NCBI GenBank assembly: GCA_001701135.1
Contig: DAAN01000013.1
Location: forward strand, 33,242-97,241
Source: Bacteroidales bacterium H3
GTDB taxonomy: Bacteria > Bacteroidota > Bacteroidia > Bacteroidales > Muribaculaceae
Reading direction: 5' to 3'
Length of the DNA stretch: 64,000 nt
Both the position numbers and the translations under genes were made by a program. This document shows positions 1 to 9,262 of the stretch, one piece after another (the first letter of the stretch is position 1; every line of letters starts with the position of its first letter). Below the pieces are notes generated by a model. It was not told the DNA's origin, made no database searches, and was given only the letters and a program-made list of their open reading frames with translations.

Positions 1-63
1 GGCGGCTGCCCCCCGGATTTTGGAGCTGCCGGTCTCGATGGCAACGATATATCTTTCAGTCAT
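1..63 (-). CDS. ftsA: Cell division protein FtsA, N-terminal fragment (cut by window edge)
   Basis: The first 21 codons are visible on the minus strand, starting at an ATG at 63-61 and reading MTERYIVAIETGSSKIRGAA. This matches the first phosphate-binding strand of actin-fold FtsA proteins, where the IETGSSKI stretch corresponds to the D/E-x-G-T/S-x-K loop. FtsA anchors FtsZ to the membrane. It lies 57 bp downstream of the ftsQ stop, in the conserved murC-ftsQ-ftsA order. The rest of the gene is outside the window, so the call rests on this short match plus position. Confidence 0.8.
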   Translation of the reverse strand, partial: MTERYIVAIETGSSKIRGAAA

Positions 64-120
64 TTTGCAGGTATTTGTCTAAGATCAGGAAATTGTCTGA
101 TATATTGTGTTTGGAATTCG

Positions 121-987
121 TTAACGTTTTACGGCGGCTGTGTCGGCGGCTCCCTGGCCGGTGGTGAGCATGGCGTCGACATTCTCCTCCTCCACGTCGC
201 CCTCCTGGTCGAAGCGCACGGCGGGTTCGGGTATCGACTTGACGCGGCGCGAGGCCACCACCTGGCCGGCCCATTTCACCGAGATGGTGTCGTAGTATTC
301 CCACCCTTTCAGCGGCAGCACCTTGCGGTACATGGTCATCACCCTGGCCAGTTTGTCATCTATGTCGGCTGTGTCGCCAAGGTTCACTACGTGGCCGCGG
401 ATGAGGGGCACCAGAATTATGTCGCCGTTGCCGGGGTTAACCATCAGCTGCGAGGTGATGGCCTCCCACTGCGGGTCGCGGCTGATGCGCTCCACAATGG
501 GGATGAGCGCGGCGGGGTTGCTGCCTGAATCGAAGCGGCCTGTGATCACAGGCACGTCGAGATGGTAGCGTGCGCTGGCGGTGAGACGTTTGCCGGCGCG
601 GTTGATATAGTATGAGCGGCCCGAATAGTCGAAGACACGCGCCACGGGCACCATAGGTTCCACGGCGATGCGGATGCGGTCGTCGGGCATGCGGCTCACG
701 GTGGCTTTCTCGATGTTGGTGACGGCGTTGAGGCGATCCTCGATGCGCTGGAGGTCGATGTCGGCGGCTGCGCGGTCGGTGCGGTCGAGATTCCATTCGC
801 CAAGGAGACGGCGCACCTCGCCCACGGTGACGAAGTTGAGCGTGTCGGGGGCGCCGGCGTCGATGCGGATGTCGAATCCGGCGCAGGGGCGTACACGGTA
901 GTCGGCATTGGCCATCGCCACCGCCACGGAAACGTAGGCGGCGAGCAACAGCGCCAGCAGGCATCGGATTACGCTTTTCTTTGACAT
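121..987 (-). CDS. ftsQ: Cell division protein FtsQ
   Basis: This 288-residue protein has one N-terminal membrane anchor (about residues 8-27) and a periplasmic body. The body holds a POTRA/FtsQ-type region: a VGEVRRLLG stretch, then INRAGKRLTASARYHLDVPVIT, which resembles the D.xG..f.......lP.itG signature of FtsQ. FtsQ links early and late divisome proteins through FtsB/FtsL. The ATG at 987 lies 26 bp after the murC stop. A very short decoy start with the same leading codons (993-1010) sits just upstream (see findings). Sequence conservation of FtsQ is low, so synteny carries part of the call. Confidence 0.85.
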   Translation of the reverse strand: MSKKSVIRCLLALLLAAYVSVAVAMANADYRVRPCAGFDIRIDAGAPDTLNFVTVGEVRRLLGEWNLDRTDRAAADIDLQRIEDRLNAVTNIEKATVSRMPDDRIRIAVEPMVPVARVFDYSGRSYYINRAGKRLTASARYHLDVPVITGRFDSGSNPAALIPIVERISRDPQWEAITSQLMVNPGNGDIILVPLIRGHVVNLGDTADIDDKLARVMTMYRKVLPLKGWEYYDTISVKWAGQVVASRRVKSIPEPAVRFDQEGDVEEENVDAMLTTGQGAADTAAVKR

Positions 988-1013
988 AGGCTTTAGCGGC
1001 TCTTTGACATAGA

Positions 1014-2372
1014 CTATTGCAGACTTTCGGCCAGGCGGGGCACCTCGGTGCCTATGCTGCCGGCACCTGCCGTAAGCAGGAGTTCAAAGTTACTGCTTTT
1101 TACGGTAGAAATCAAATCGGAAAGCGGAATTAACACCTTTTTTTCCGTTGTGATGCGGTCGAAGATGATCCGGGAGGTGACGCCCGGGATCGGTTGCTCG
1201 CGGGCGGGGTAGATGTCGAGCAGAATCACCTCGTCGGCCAGCGAGAGCGCCTGGGCAAATCCTTCGGCAAAATCGCGGGTGCGGGTGTAGAGGTGGGGCT
1301 GGAACGCCACGGTGAGGCGGCGGTCGGGATATAGCTCGCGGATGGAGCGGATGGAGGCTTTCAGCTCGTCGGGGTGGTGGGCATAGTCGTCGATGATCAC
1401 GCGGCTGCCGTCGTCAAACACTTTCTGGAAACGGCGTTCGGCGCCCTGGAACGAGGCGATGGCCTCGCGCGCTTTCACGGCATCGAAGTCGCCGGCGAGA
1501 TATGCGGCGGCCAGGGCTGCCACGGCGTTCTCGATGTTGATTTCGACGGGCACACCCAGAGGAATGTTGCGGATTACCCCCTCGGGGTATACGAAGTCAA
1601 ACGAGATTGTGCCGTAGCCGCGGCGGATGTAGGCTGCGTGGAAATCCCCCTCGTCGCGCGAATAAGTGTAGACGCGCACATCCTTGCCGGGACGCGGTTT
1701 CAGTTTCAGCCCGGTGTGGAGGATGAGTGCTCCGCCGGGTTGCACCAGCTCGGTGAAGCGGGCGAAGCTTTCGAGATATGCCTCCTCGGTGCCGTAGATG
1801 TCGAGATGGTCGGGGTCGGTGGCGGTGACCACGGCGATCCAGGGGGTGAGCTGATGGAACGACCGGTCGAATTCGTCAGCCTCGACCACCGAGAATGGCG
1901 ACGACGGGGAGAGTAGGAAGTTGGAATGATAGTTGCGGAGAATGCCGCCGAGGAAGGCGTTGGAGCCGACACCCTCGGTCTGGAGGATGTGGGCGGCCAT
2001 CGACGAGGTGGTGGTTTTGCCGTGGGTGCCCGAGAAGCAGAGCGATTTGCTGCGGCGGGTGATGATGCCGAGCACCACAGCGCGCTTGACCACCTCGAAT
2101 CCCCCTTCGCGGAACCAGGTGATGATACGGTTGTCGGCGGGAATGGCGGGAGTGTAGACCACCAGCGTCGATTCCGGGTCGCGGAATCGGGCGGGGATGG
2201 TGTCGGGGTCGTCGGTGAACGAGATCTCCACCCCTTCGCGGGCGAGGTCGTCGGTGAGATCGGAGGGTGTGCGGTCGTAGCCGGCCACATGGCACCCCTG
2301 CGATAGGAAGTAGCGCTCGAGGGCGGCCATGCCGATGCCTCCGGCGCCTATGAAGTATATGTTCTGTTTCAT
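1014..2372 (-). CDS. murC: UDP-N-acetylmuramate--L-alanine ligase MurC
   Basis: MurC adds L-Ala to UDP-MurNAc, the first step of stem-peptide assembly in the cytoplasm. The 452-residue protein starts with a Rossmann motif (GAGGIGMAAL, about residues 9-18), followed by the Mur-ligase ATP loop GTHGKTTT (about 115-122), an EADEFDRSF segment and the YAHHPDE motif typical of MurC in the C-terminal half. Length is normal for the family. It is 19 bp downstream of murG and 26 bp upstream of ftsQ, so co-transcription is likely. Mpl (a related recycling ligase) is the main alternative, but the operon position favours MurC. Confidence 0.95.
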   Translation of the reverse strand: MKQNIYFIGAGGIGMAALERYFLSQGCHVAGYDRTPSDLTDDLAREGVEISFTDDPDTIPARFRDPESTLVVYTPAIPADNRIITWFREGGFEVVKRAVVLGIITRRSKSLCFSGTHGKTTTSSMAAHILQTEGVGSNAFLGGILRNYHSNFLLSPSSPFSVVEADEFDRSFHQLTPWIAVVTATDPDHLDIYGTEEAYLESFARFTELVQPGGALILHTGLKLKPRPGKDVRVYTYSRDEGDFHAAYIRRGYGTISFDFVYPEGVIRNIPLGVPVEINIENAVAALAAAYLAGDFDAVKAREAIASFQGAERRFQKVFDDGSRVIIDDYAHHPDELKASIRSIRELYPDRRLTVAFQPHLYTRTRDFAEGFAQALSLADEVILLDIYPAREQPIPGVTSRIIFDRITTEKKVLIPLSDLISTVKSSNFELLLTAGAGSIGTEVPRLAESLQ

Positions 2373-2391
2373 GTGTATGGCTTGTAACGGT

Positions 2392-3513
2392 TTATTTCGA
2401 CGGTTTTTCGATCAGTTCTACGAGGCGGTCGACAATCTTGTCGTCGGAGCCGGGGAGAGCCATCTTCAGCGCCTCACGGCCGATTGAGAGGCGCCGGTCG
2501 TCGTCGCCGAGGAGATCTACCACTGTGTCGCCAAGGGCGGCGCGGGCATCCTTGTCGAGAATCATCACGGCGGCGCCGCGGTCGGCCAGGGCCATGGCGT
2601 TGTGGCGCTGATGGTCCTCGGCCACGTTGGGCGACGGGATGAGCACCGACGGCACGCCGGTGAGCTGGATTTCGCTGATGGTGGAGGCGCCGGCGCGCGA
2701 CACAAGAATGGCGGCGCCGCGGTAGACCAGGTCCATGCGGCTCACGAAGGGCATCACCTGCAGGCGCTCACTGCTCCATTTCTCCATGAGCGGTGCGGCG
2801 AATTCCTGGCATTCGTCGGAGTAGAGTTTGCCGGTCTGCCAAAGCACCGATGCTCCGGCCTCGAGAATCTTCTCCACGGCGAGCTTCATGGCGTCGTTGA
2901 CGGTGCGGGCGCCCAGCGAGCCTCCCACCACAGCCACCAGCGGGCGCGCGGGGTCGAAGCCGAGGGCGCGGCGCGCTGTGGCGGGGTCCTCCCGGGCGGT
3001 GACGATTTCGTGACGCACGGGGTTGCCGGTCATCACAATCTTGTCAGCGGGGAAGAAACGCTCCATGCCGCTGTAGGCCACGCAGATGGCGTCGGCCTTC
3101 TTGGCAAGGAGCTTGTTGGTCACCCCCGCATAGGAGTTCTGTTCCTGCAGCAGGGTGGGTATTCCCTTTTTCTGGGCGGCTTTGAGAGTGGGGCCTGAGG
3201 CATAGCCGCCGACACCCACTGCCACGTCGGGCTGGAAGTTGCGCAGAATCTTGCGGGCAAGGCGCATGCTGCGGAGCATTTTCAGCACCACGGCGAAGTT
3301 GCGCCAGAGACGGCGGCGGTCGAAACCGGCCACGGGGAGTCCGATGATCTCATAGCCGGCGGCTGGCACGCGCTCCATCTCCATGCGTCCGAGGGCGCCC
3401 ACGAAAAGTATCTGCGCGTCGGGGTAACGGCGCTTCACTGCGTTGGCTATGGAGAGGGCCGGGAAGATGTGGCCGCCGGTGCCACCTCCGGAAATCAGAA
3501 TTTTCATCGGCAT
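2392..3513 (-). CDS. murG: UDP-GlcNAc:lipid I N-acetylglucosaminyltransferase MurG
   Basis: MurG is a GT28 enzyme that makes lipid II from lipid I at the inner face of the membrane. The 373-residue protein shows the glycine-rich loop GGGTGGHIFPA near residue 10, the second loop VVGGSLGAR, and the nucleotide-sugar site SRAGASTISE followed by LIPSPNVAEDHQ. Length is normal. The start is either the ATG at 3513 or the one two codons later (MKILISGG); the difference is trivial. A 118-bp gap separates it from ftsW upstream. Confidence 0.96.
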   Translation of the reverse strand: MPMKILISGGGTGGHIFPALSIANAVKRRYPDAQILFVGALGRMEMERVPAAGYEIIGLPVAGFDRRRLWRNFAVVLKMLRSMRLARKILRNFQPDVAVGVGGYASGPTLKAAQKKGIPTLLQEQNSYAGVTNKLLAKKADAICVAYSGMERFFPADKIVMTGNPVRHEIVTAREDPATARRALGFDPARPLVAVVGGSLGARTVNDAMKLAVEKILEAGASVLWQTGKLYSDECQEFAAPLMEKWSSERLQVMPFVSRMDLVYRGAAILVSRAGASTISEIQLTGVPSVLIPSPNVAEDHQRHNAMALADRGAAVMILDKDARAALGDTVVDLLGDDDRRLSIGREALKMALPGSDDKIVDRLVELIEKPSK

Positions 3514-3631
3514 AATATGCGGAATGTGGTGGTTTTCTCGATAGGTTGGAGTTGAAATGTGAAAGAGAGCTGAAACGTGATGAGAGGGAGTTTACAATTG
3601 AGAACAGTTTACTGTGTCGTTGGGTTCAGAG

Positions 3632-4924
3632 CTACTGTATCATTGGGTTCGGTGCATTGAGATCTGCGGGGAGATCGGCGATTTCCTGCGAGATGATGGC
3701 GTTGTCGTCATCCTTGAAAGCGGCCGAACGGCTCACCGAGAGCATGATGCCGAAAGCGATGGAGGTGACAAGAATCGACGAGCCTCCTTTGGAGATCAGC
3801 GGCAGCGGCTGACCCGACACGGGAAACACGCCGGTGACGATGGCCATGTGGAACAGTGCCTGCAGCACTATCATCACCGCCATGCCCATGATCAGCAGCG
3901 ACGGGAAGGCGCTGCGGCATTTGGCGGCGATGGCGCCTGCGCGCCCCAGCAGAATCAGGTAGGCTGTCAGCAGCAGCATCCCTCCCATGAAGCCCCAGTC
4001 CTCGATGACGATGGCGAAGATATAGTCGGAGAACGCAAGGGGCAGACGCGCCGTCTCGCGCGAGTTGCCCGGGAGCACGCCGTGCCAGCCGCCGTTGGCC
4101 TGCGCCATGAAGGAGTACATCTCCTGGCGGTTGACCGAGGTGATGGGTTGCTCATATTTGGGGATGGAGTCGAAGAGCCAGCGGGCGATGCGCCCCTTGT
4201 GGGTGCCGGTGCGGTTTAATGTGGTGGCCTCGCCGCTGGCGTCCTTGCTGGTCTCGGCGATGAGAGCCACTTCGGCGGCCGACTGCTTGTCGTGCGATTT
4301 CCACATATATCCCGCTCCGCCGATGATCAGATAGATCAGCAGCACTATGCCCAGCTTGCGGTTCTGGATGCCGCCGATCAGCATCATGGAGATGGAGATG
4401 CCCATCAGCAGCAGGGTGTTGGTGAGTCCCTGGGTGAAGAGCAGACCCGAACAGAGGAGCACGAAGAATGCGCAGCGGGCCACGCCGAAGGTGGTGACGC
4501 CTCCGCGCTCCTGATTGAACGCTATCACACGCGCGATGACCAACACCACGGCTATCTTGAGCAGCTCGGCCGACTGCAGCGCGATGCCGAACAGCGACAT
4601 GGAGCGGCGCGCGCCGTTGATGATCTGCCCCTTGAAGAGCACATACACGGCGATGAGCAGTGCTGCAAGGGCAAAGACGGTGATGCCGTGGTTGAACACC
4701 TTGTATTTCACCCGCGACAGTCCCACCACCACGCCGAAACCCAGCAGCAGCATGAAGCCGTGGCGCATGATGGGAGCCAGCACGTTGGAGGCGGTGACCT
4801 CACGCGACGAGGCGCTGTAGAGTTCGATCACCGACACGATGATGAGGAAGATGTAGACACCCCAGATATATTTGTCGCCTTTGCGGAACTGGGTGTTGTT
4901 GGCATTGACAGCGGGATATTCCAT
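3632..4924 (-). CDS. ftsW: Lipid II polymerase FtsW (SEDS family)
   Basis: The 430-residue protein has about ten hydrophobic helices and SEDS-family features. These include the late motif PVSGQPLPLISKGGSS, the long periplasmic loop between about residues 205 and 285 ending in FMAQANGGWHGVLPGNS, and AFSDYIFAIVIEDWGF. SEDS proteins polymerise glycan strands together with a class B PBP, here the FtsI encoded upstream. Location inside the mur/fts cluster favours FtsW over RodA. The last codons and stop are followed by a near-copy of themselves (see findings). A TTTATTG-type microsatellite lies just before its start, next to the murD stop. Confidence 0.93.
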   Translation of the reverse strand: MEYPAVNANNTQFRKGDKYIWGVYIFLIIVSVIELYSASSREVTASNVLAPIMRHGFMLLLGFGVVVGLSRVKYKVFNHGITVFALAALLIAVYVLFKGQIINGARRSMSLFGIALQSAELLKIAVVLVIARVIAFNQERGGVTTFGVARCAFFVLLCSGLLFTQGLTNTLLLMGISISMMLIGGIQNRKLGIVLLIYLIIGGAGYMWKSHDKQSAAEVALIAETSKDASGEATTLNRTGTHKGRIARWLFDSIPKYEQPITSVNRQEMYSFMAQANGGWHGVLPGNSRETARLPLAFSDYIFAIVIEDWGFMGGMLLLTAYLILLGRAGAIAAKCRSAFPSLLIMGMAVMIVLQALFHMAIVTGVFPVSGQPLPLISKGGSSILVTSIAFGIMLSVSRSAAFKDDDNAIISQEIADLPADLNAPNPMIQ

Positions 4925-4937
4925 CGGAAGGAGGAGA

Positions 4938-4987
4938 GGGTTTAGGGTTTATGGGTTATTGTTTATTGTTTATTGTTTAGGGTTTAA
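4938..4987. repeat. Tandem heptamer microsatellite between murD and ftsW
   Basis: Three perfect TTATTGT units (4956-4976) are flanked by three GGGTTTA-like units (4938-4944, 4945-4951, 4980-4986). The array fills the whole gap between the ftsW start and the murD stop and includes the murD stop codon. It is read directly from the sequence; any effect on expression is unknown. Confidence 0.85.
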
Positions 4988-6371
4988 GGAGGGCTTTGAC
5001 TGCGGCTTTGAAGCGGTCGCCGCGGTCCTCATAGCTGTGGAAGAGGTCAAACGAGGCGCAGCATGGCGAGAGCAGCACGGTGTCGCCCTTCGAGGCGGCG
5101 CGGCGGCACTCGGCCACGGCGTCGGCCAGCGACGAGGTGGAGACCACGGGCACCACATCCTTGAAGAAGTCGACGATTTTCTCGTTGTGCAGACCCATGG
5201 CCACGATGGCCTTGACGCGCTGCCGCACCAGCGGGAGGATTTCGGAATAGTCGTTCCCCTTGTCCTTGCCGCCGAGAATGAGCACGGTGGATTTGCTTTC
5301 GGGCATTGATTCGAGGGCATACCATGTGGAGTTGACGTTGGTGGCCTTGGAGTCGTTGATCCAGCGCACGCCGTCGATCACCCCAGCCAGTTCCAGGCGG
5401 TGTTCCACCCCCTCGAAATCTGAGAGAGCCTGGCGCAGCACGTCGCTCCTGACATTGAGCAGGCATGCCGACAGGCCGGCCGCCATGGAGTTATAGAGGT
5501 TGTGCAGCCCGGGGAGCGACAGCTCTTTGCGGGGCATCTCGAAATCTTCGGCGGGAGTCTTGATCACCATATTATCCTGGGCGTTGACCCATGCCGCGAC
5601 GCCATCCTTGTGGTGCTCCGAGAAGGGGAGCATGCGCGCTTCGGTGGTGATCTGGCGCAGCTGGTCGGCGATCACGGGGTCGCCCTCCCAGTAGATGAAC
5701 GCGTCGGCGGGGGTGAGATTCTGCAGGATGCGGAATTTTGCCTTGACATAGTTCTCGAACTTGTAGCCGTAGCGGTCGAGATGGTCGGGCGTGATATTCA
5801 TGATCACGGCTATGTTGGCGTGGAAGCGATACATGTTGTCGAGCTGGAACGACGACAGCTCCACGACATATACGTCATGTGGAGCCTCGGCAACCTGCCA
5901 TGCCAGCGACTTGCCCACATTGCCGGCCAGCCCGGCGTCGATGCCGGCCTTGCGCAGAATGTGATAGATGAGCATGGTGGTGGTTGTCTTGCCGTTGGAG
6001 CCGGTGATGCACACCATGCGGGCATCGGAGTGGCGGCCGGCCAGCTCGATTTCGGAAATTACGGGAATGGAACGTTCACGCAACTTCACAATCAGGGGGG
6101 CGTCGAGGGGTATGCCGGGCGATTTTACCACCTCGTCGGCGTTGAGGATAAGCTCCTCGGTGTGGCCTCCCTGTTCATAGGGGATGCCGCGGCGGTCGAG
6201 TTCGGCGGCGTAGCGGGGGGCGATGGCGCCCATATCGGAGAGAAACACGTCCATGCCGAGCTTTTTGCCGAGGATCGCGGCGCCTACGCCGCTCTCGCCG
6301 CCGCCGAGCACCACCAGGCGTGCGCCGGGAGTCTCGCGGAAAGCTTCGGGGTTGTTGTTCGGATTATCCAT
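4977..6371 (-). CDS. murD: UDP-N-acetylmuramoyl-L-alanine--D-glutamate ligase MurD
   Basis: MurD adds D-Glu to UDP-MurNAc-L-Ala. In this 464-residue protein the N-terminal UDP-binding domain carries LGGGESGVGAA (about residues 22-32). The central domain has the ATP loop GSNGKTTTT (about 124-132) and NITPDHLDRY, and the C-terminal domain has INDSKATN and ILGGKDKGNDY, all typical of MurD. Length is normal. It sits between mraY (52 bp) and ftsW (52 bp). The final codons and stop lie within the heptamer microsatellite. Confidence 0.96.
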   Translation of the reverse strand: MDNPNNNPEAFRETPGARLVVLGGGESGVGAAILGKKLGMDVFLSDMGAIAPRYAAELDRRGIPYEQGGHTEELILNADEVVKSPGIPLDAPLIVKLRERSIPVISEIELAGRHSDARMVCITGSNGKTTTTMLIYHILRKAGIDAGLAGNVGKSLAWQVAEAPHDVYVVELSSFQLDNMYRFHANIAVIMNITPDHLDRYGYKFENYVKAKFRILQNLTPADAFIYWEGDPVIADQLRQITTEARMLPFSEHHKDGVAAWVNAQDNMVIKTPAEDFEMPRKELSLPGLHNLYNSMAAGLSACLLNVRSDVLRQALSDFEGVEHRLELAGVIDGVRWINDSKATNVNSTWYALESMPESKSTVLILGGKDKGNDYSEILPLVRQRVKAIVAMGLHNEKIVDFFKDVVPVVSTSSLADAVAECRRAASKGDTVLLSPCCASFDLFHSYEDRGDRFKAAVKALLKP

Positions 6372-6423
6372 GTTCTATATTATATAATGTGTAGCGCAAG
6401 AGGGAAGTGACTCCCTGCGCGGT

Positions 6424-7689
6424 TTATCTGATTTTCAGTGTCACGAAGGTGATTACGGCCAGAAAGATGCACACGATCCAGAACCGTGTGACGATTTTCG
6501 GCTCGGGGATGGCGTGGGAGGGGCAGTTGATGCGCACCTCCATGCCGGGGACAGGCTCCTTCTGGAAATGGTGGTGCAGGGGTGTCATGCGGAACACGCG
6601 CCGCCCCTCGCCATAGCGTTTTTTTGTGAATTTGAAATAGGCCACCTGAATCATCACCGAGAGATCCTCCACATAGAAGATTCCGCAGAGAATGGGCAGC
6701 AGCAGCTCCTTGTGGGTGAGGATGGCGAGCACGGCCAGCACGCCGCCGATGGTGAGCGAACCTGTGTCGCCCATGAACACCTGCGCCGGGAAGGCATTGT
6801 ACCACAGAAACCCGATGAGCGCGCCGATAAATGCGGCGCAGAACACCGACAGCTCCTCCGACCCCGGGATATACATGATGTTGAGGTAGCTCGAGTAGAT
6901 CACCGAACCGCCGAGGTAGGCCATGATGGCCAGCGCCACGGCTATGATTGCCGAGCAGCCGGCGGCCAGGCCGTCGAGCCCGTCGGTGAGGTTGGCGCCG
7001 TTGCTGGTGGCGGTAACGATGAAGATGGCAACGAGGATGAAGAGAATCCATCCGCCGGTGGCGGCGTGGTCGCCCATCCACTCGGTGAGCCATGCGTAGT
7101 CGAAGTTGTTCTCTTTGACAAATGGGATGGTGGTCTGGGTCGACTTTATGTTCTCCGTCTCATAGACCACCTCCTCGATTTCGTTGGATGTCTGGTTGAT
7201 TATCTCATGGTTCTGGCGGATGACCATCGAGGGGGAGGCATACATGGTGACGCCCACGATGAGGCCGAGACCCACCTGACCTATGATTTTGAATTTGCCG
7301 CTCATGCCATCCTTGTTGTGACGCCTGATTTTGAGATAGTCGTCGCAAAAGCCGAGGGTGCCGAGCCAGAGGGTGGCGAAGAGCATCAGCAGCATATACA
7401 CATTGTCGAGACGCCCCACCAGCAGGCAGGGTATCACGGTGGCGAGGATGATGATGATGCCGCCCATGGTGGGTGTGCCGGTTTTCTTCATCTGCCCCTC
7501 GAGCCCGAGGTTGCGGATGATTTCGCCCACCTGCATCTTCTGCAGGCGCCGGATTATGCTCCGGCCGAAAATCATGGCCACGATGAGCGAGAGGATGAAG
7601 GCGGCTCCGGAGCGGAAGGTGATGTAGTCCATGAGTCTGGAGCCGGGAACGCCAAACCCTTCGAGCCACTGGAATAGATAGTAAAACAT
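6424..7689 (-). CDS. mraY: Phospho-N-acetylmuramoyl-pentapeptide transferase MraY
   Basis: MraY moves phospho-MurNAc-pentapeptide to undecaprenyl phosphate, making lipid I in the inner membrane. The 421-residue protein has about ten membrane helices and the three diagnostic cytoplasmic segments: FCDDYLKIRRHNKDGMSGKFK, SNGANLTDGLDGLAAG and MGDTGSLTIGG, plus the histidine motif PLHHHFQKE. It is longer than E. coli MraY, because of a soluble insertion at about residues 150-205 common in Bacteroidetes orthologs. The ATG at 7689 lies 44 bp after the murE stop. Confidence 0.97.
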   Translation of the reverse strand: MFYYLFQWLEGFGVPGSRLMDYITFRSGAAFILSLIVAMIFGRSIIRRLQKMQVGEIIRNLGLEGQMKKTGTPTMGGIIIILATVIPCLLVGRLDNVYMLLMLFATLWLGTLGFCDDYLKIRRHNKDGMSGKFKIIGQVGLGLIVGVTMYASPSMVIRQNHEIINQTSNEIEEVVYETENIKSTQTTIPFVKENNFDYAWLTEWMGDHAATGGWILFILVAIFIVTATSNGANLTDGLDGLAAGCSAIIAVALAIMAYLGGSVIYSSYLNIMYIPGSEELSVFCAAFIGALIGFLWYNAFPAQVFMGDTGSLTIGGVLAVLAILTHKELLLPILCGIFYVEDLSVMIQVAYFKFTKKRYGEGRRVFRMTPLHHHFQKEPVPGMEVRINCPSHAIPEPKIVTRFWIVCIFLAVITFVTLKIR

Positions 7690-7733
7690 GCTGCTGGATG
7701 AATGTTAAGAGCTTGTTTCTGATTATAAGTCGA

Positions 7734-9191
7734 TTATTTGCCGCCGAAGCAGGCACGCACCACCTCGGCGTCGTCGAAATGATGTTTCACGCCGCGTATC
7801 TCCTGGTAATCCTCGTGCCCCTTTCCGGCGATGAGGACCACGTCGCCGGGGCGGGCGGTCTCCACGGCCCGGGCAATGGCCTCGGCGCGGTCGATGATGC
7901 TGACGGCTCCGGAGCGGAGGGCGTCGGTGTCGAGTCCCGCCTCCATGTCGCGGAGGATTTCAGCCGGGTCCTCGAAACGGGGATTGTCTGAGGTGAGAAT
8001 GAGACTGTCGGAGAGGGTTGCGGCCTCGCGGGCCATGATGGGGCGTTTGCCTTTGTCGCGGTTGCCTCCTGCGCCTACCACGGTGATTATGCGGCCTTTA
8101 GTGCCGACAACTTCGCGGATGGCGTTGAGCACGTTGACCAGCGCGTCGGGGGTGTGGGCGTAGTCCACGATGGCGGTGACGCCCGAGGGGGAGCGGAAGG
8201 GCTGGAAGCGGCCGGCCACGGGCACCAGGCGGCTCATGGCCACCAGCACCTGCTCAGGATCCCATCCCAGAGCCACGGAGGCGCCATATACGCCGGTGAG
8301 GTTGTAGGCGTTGAAGCGGCCTGTGAATGCCACCTCCACCTCCCGGCCGTTGAGACTCAGGAGGGTGCCGTCGAGACGGCTCTCGATTATTTTGCCGCGG
8401 AAGTCGGCCATGGAGCGGAGAGAATATGTGAGCCGGCGGGCGGCGGTGTTCTGGAGCATAACCGCGCCGTTGCGGTCGTCGATGTTGGTCAGGGCGAAAG
8501 CGTCGGCGGGGAGGGAGTCGAAAAAGCTCTTCTTGGCGTCGCGGTAGTTCTCGAATGTCTTGTGATAGTCGAGATGGTCGCGGGTGAGGTTGGTGAAGAT
8601 GCCGCCGGCGAAAGTCAGACCGGCTATGCGGTGCTGGTGGGCGGCATGCGAGCTGACCTCCATGGCTGCGTAGGTGCATCCGGCGTCGACCATGCGGGCA
8701 AGCAGGGCGTTGATGGTCAGCGGGTCGGGGGTGGTCTGCGAGGCGTGGACGGCCTCGGTGTCGACATAGTTCACCACGGTCGAGAGCAAACCGGCGCGGT
8801 AGCCCATCAGCCGGGCCATCTCATAGATGAGGGTGGCAGTGGTGGTCTTGCCGTTGGTGCCGGTGACGCCCACCAGGCGCAGCCTGGCCGACGGATTGCC
8901 ATACCAGTTGGATGCCAGCTGCCCTAAGGCTATGGCGGAGTCGCGCACCTGCACCACTGTGGCGCCCTGCGGCACCTCGGCGGGGATTTCCTCCACCACG
9001 ATGGCGGCGAGGCCGCTTGAGAGAAGCGAAGGAATGAACGAGTGGCCGTCGACGGTGACGCCGCGCACGGCCACAAACATACCCCCCTCGGCCGCATTGC
9101 GCGAGTCGGAGGTGAGCGCTGTGATTTCCCTTTCGGCAGGACCCGATACCGAGACGATGTCGAGGCCCTTTGTGAGTTCTCTTAGTTTCAC
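7734..9191 (-). CDS. murE: UDP-MurNAc-L-Ala-D-Glu--meso-diaminopimelate ligase MurE
   Basis: The 485-residue MurE shows the ATP loop [11 protein letters not shown] (about residues 108-118), STVVNYVD, a QTTPDPL segment and [12 protein letters not shown], followed by the C-terminal DNPRFEDP motif. The DNPR form is the signature of enzymes that add meso-diaminopimelate rather than lysine, so this cell wall is predicted to be of the mDAP type usual for the phylum. It lies between ftsI (71 bp, with an AAC/TTG-rich spacer) and mraY. Confidence 0.96.
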   Translation of the reverse strand: MKLRELTKGLDIVSVSGPAEREITALTSDSRNAAEGGMFVAVRGVTVDGHSFIPSLLSSGLAAIVVEEIPAEVPQGATVVQVRDSAIALGQLASNWYGNPSARLRLVGVTGTNGKTTTATLIYEMARLMGYRAGLLSTVVNYVDTEAVHASQTTPDPLTINALLARMVDAGCTYAAMEVSSHAAHQHRIAGLTFAGGIFTNLTRDHLDYHKTFENYRDAKKSFFDSLPADAFALTNIDDRNGAVMLQNTAARRLTYSLRSMADFRGKIIESRLDGTLLSLNGREVEVAFTGRFNAYNLTGVYGASVALGWDPEQVLVAMSRLVPVAGRFQPFRSPSGVTAIVDYAHTPDALVNVLNAIREVVGTKGRIITVVGAGGNRDKGKRPIMAREAATLSDSLILTSDNPRFEDPAEILRDMEAGLDTDALRSGAVSIIDRAEAIARAVETARPGDVVLIAGKGHEDYQEIRGVKHHFDDAEVVRACFGGK

Positions 9192-9262
9192 TTTATGACG
9201 TAGTGTTTTTTTATGCTGTTGTTATGTTGTTGTTGTTGTCGGATGGGATGGAAACGGAGAGG

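Noticed and set aside
1014-2372. murC as Mpl (muropeptide ligase)
   Set aside because: Operon position between murG and ftsQ and normal MurC length and motifs make MurC far more likely.
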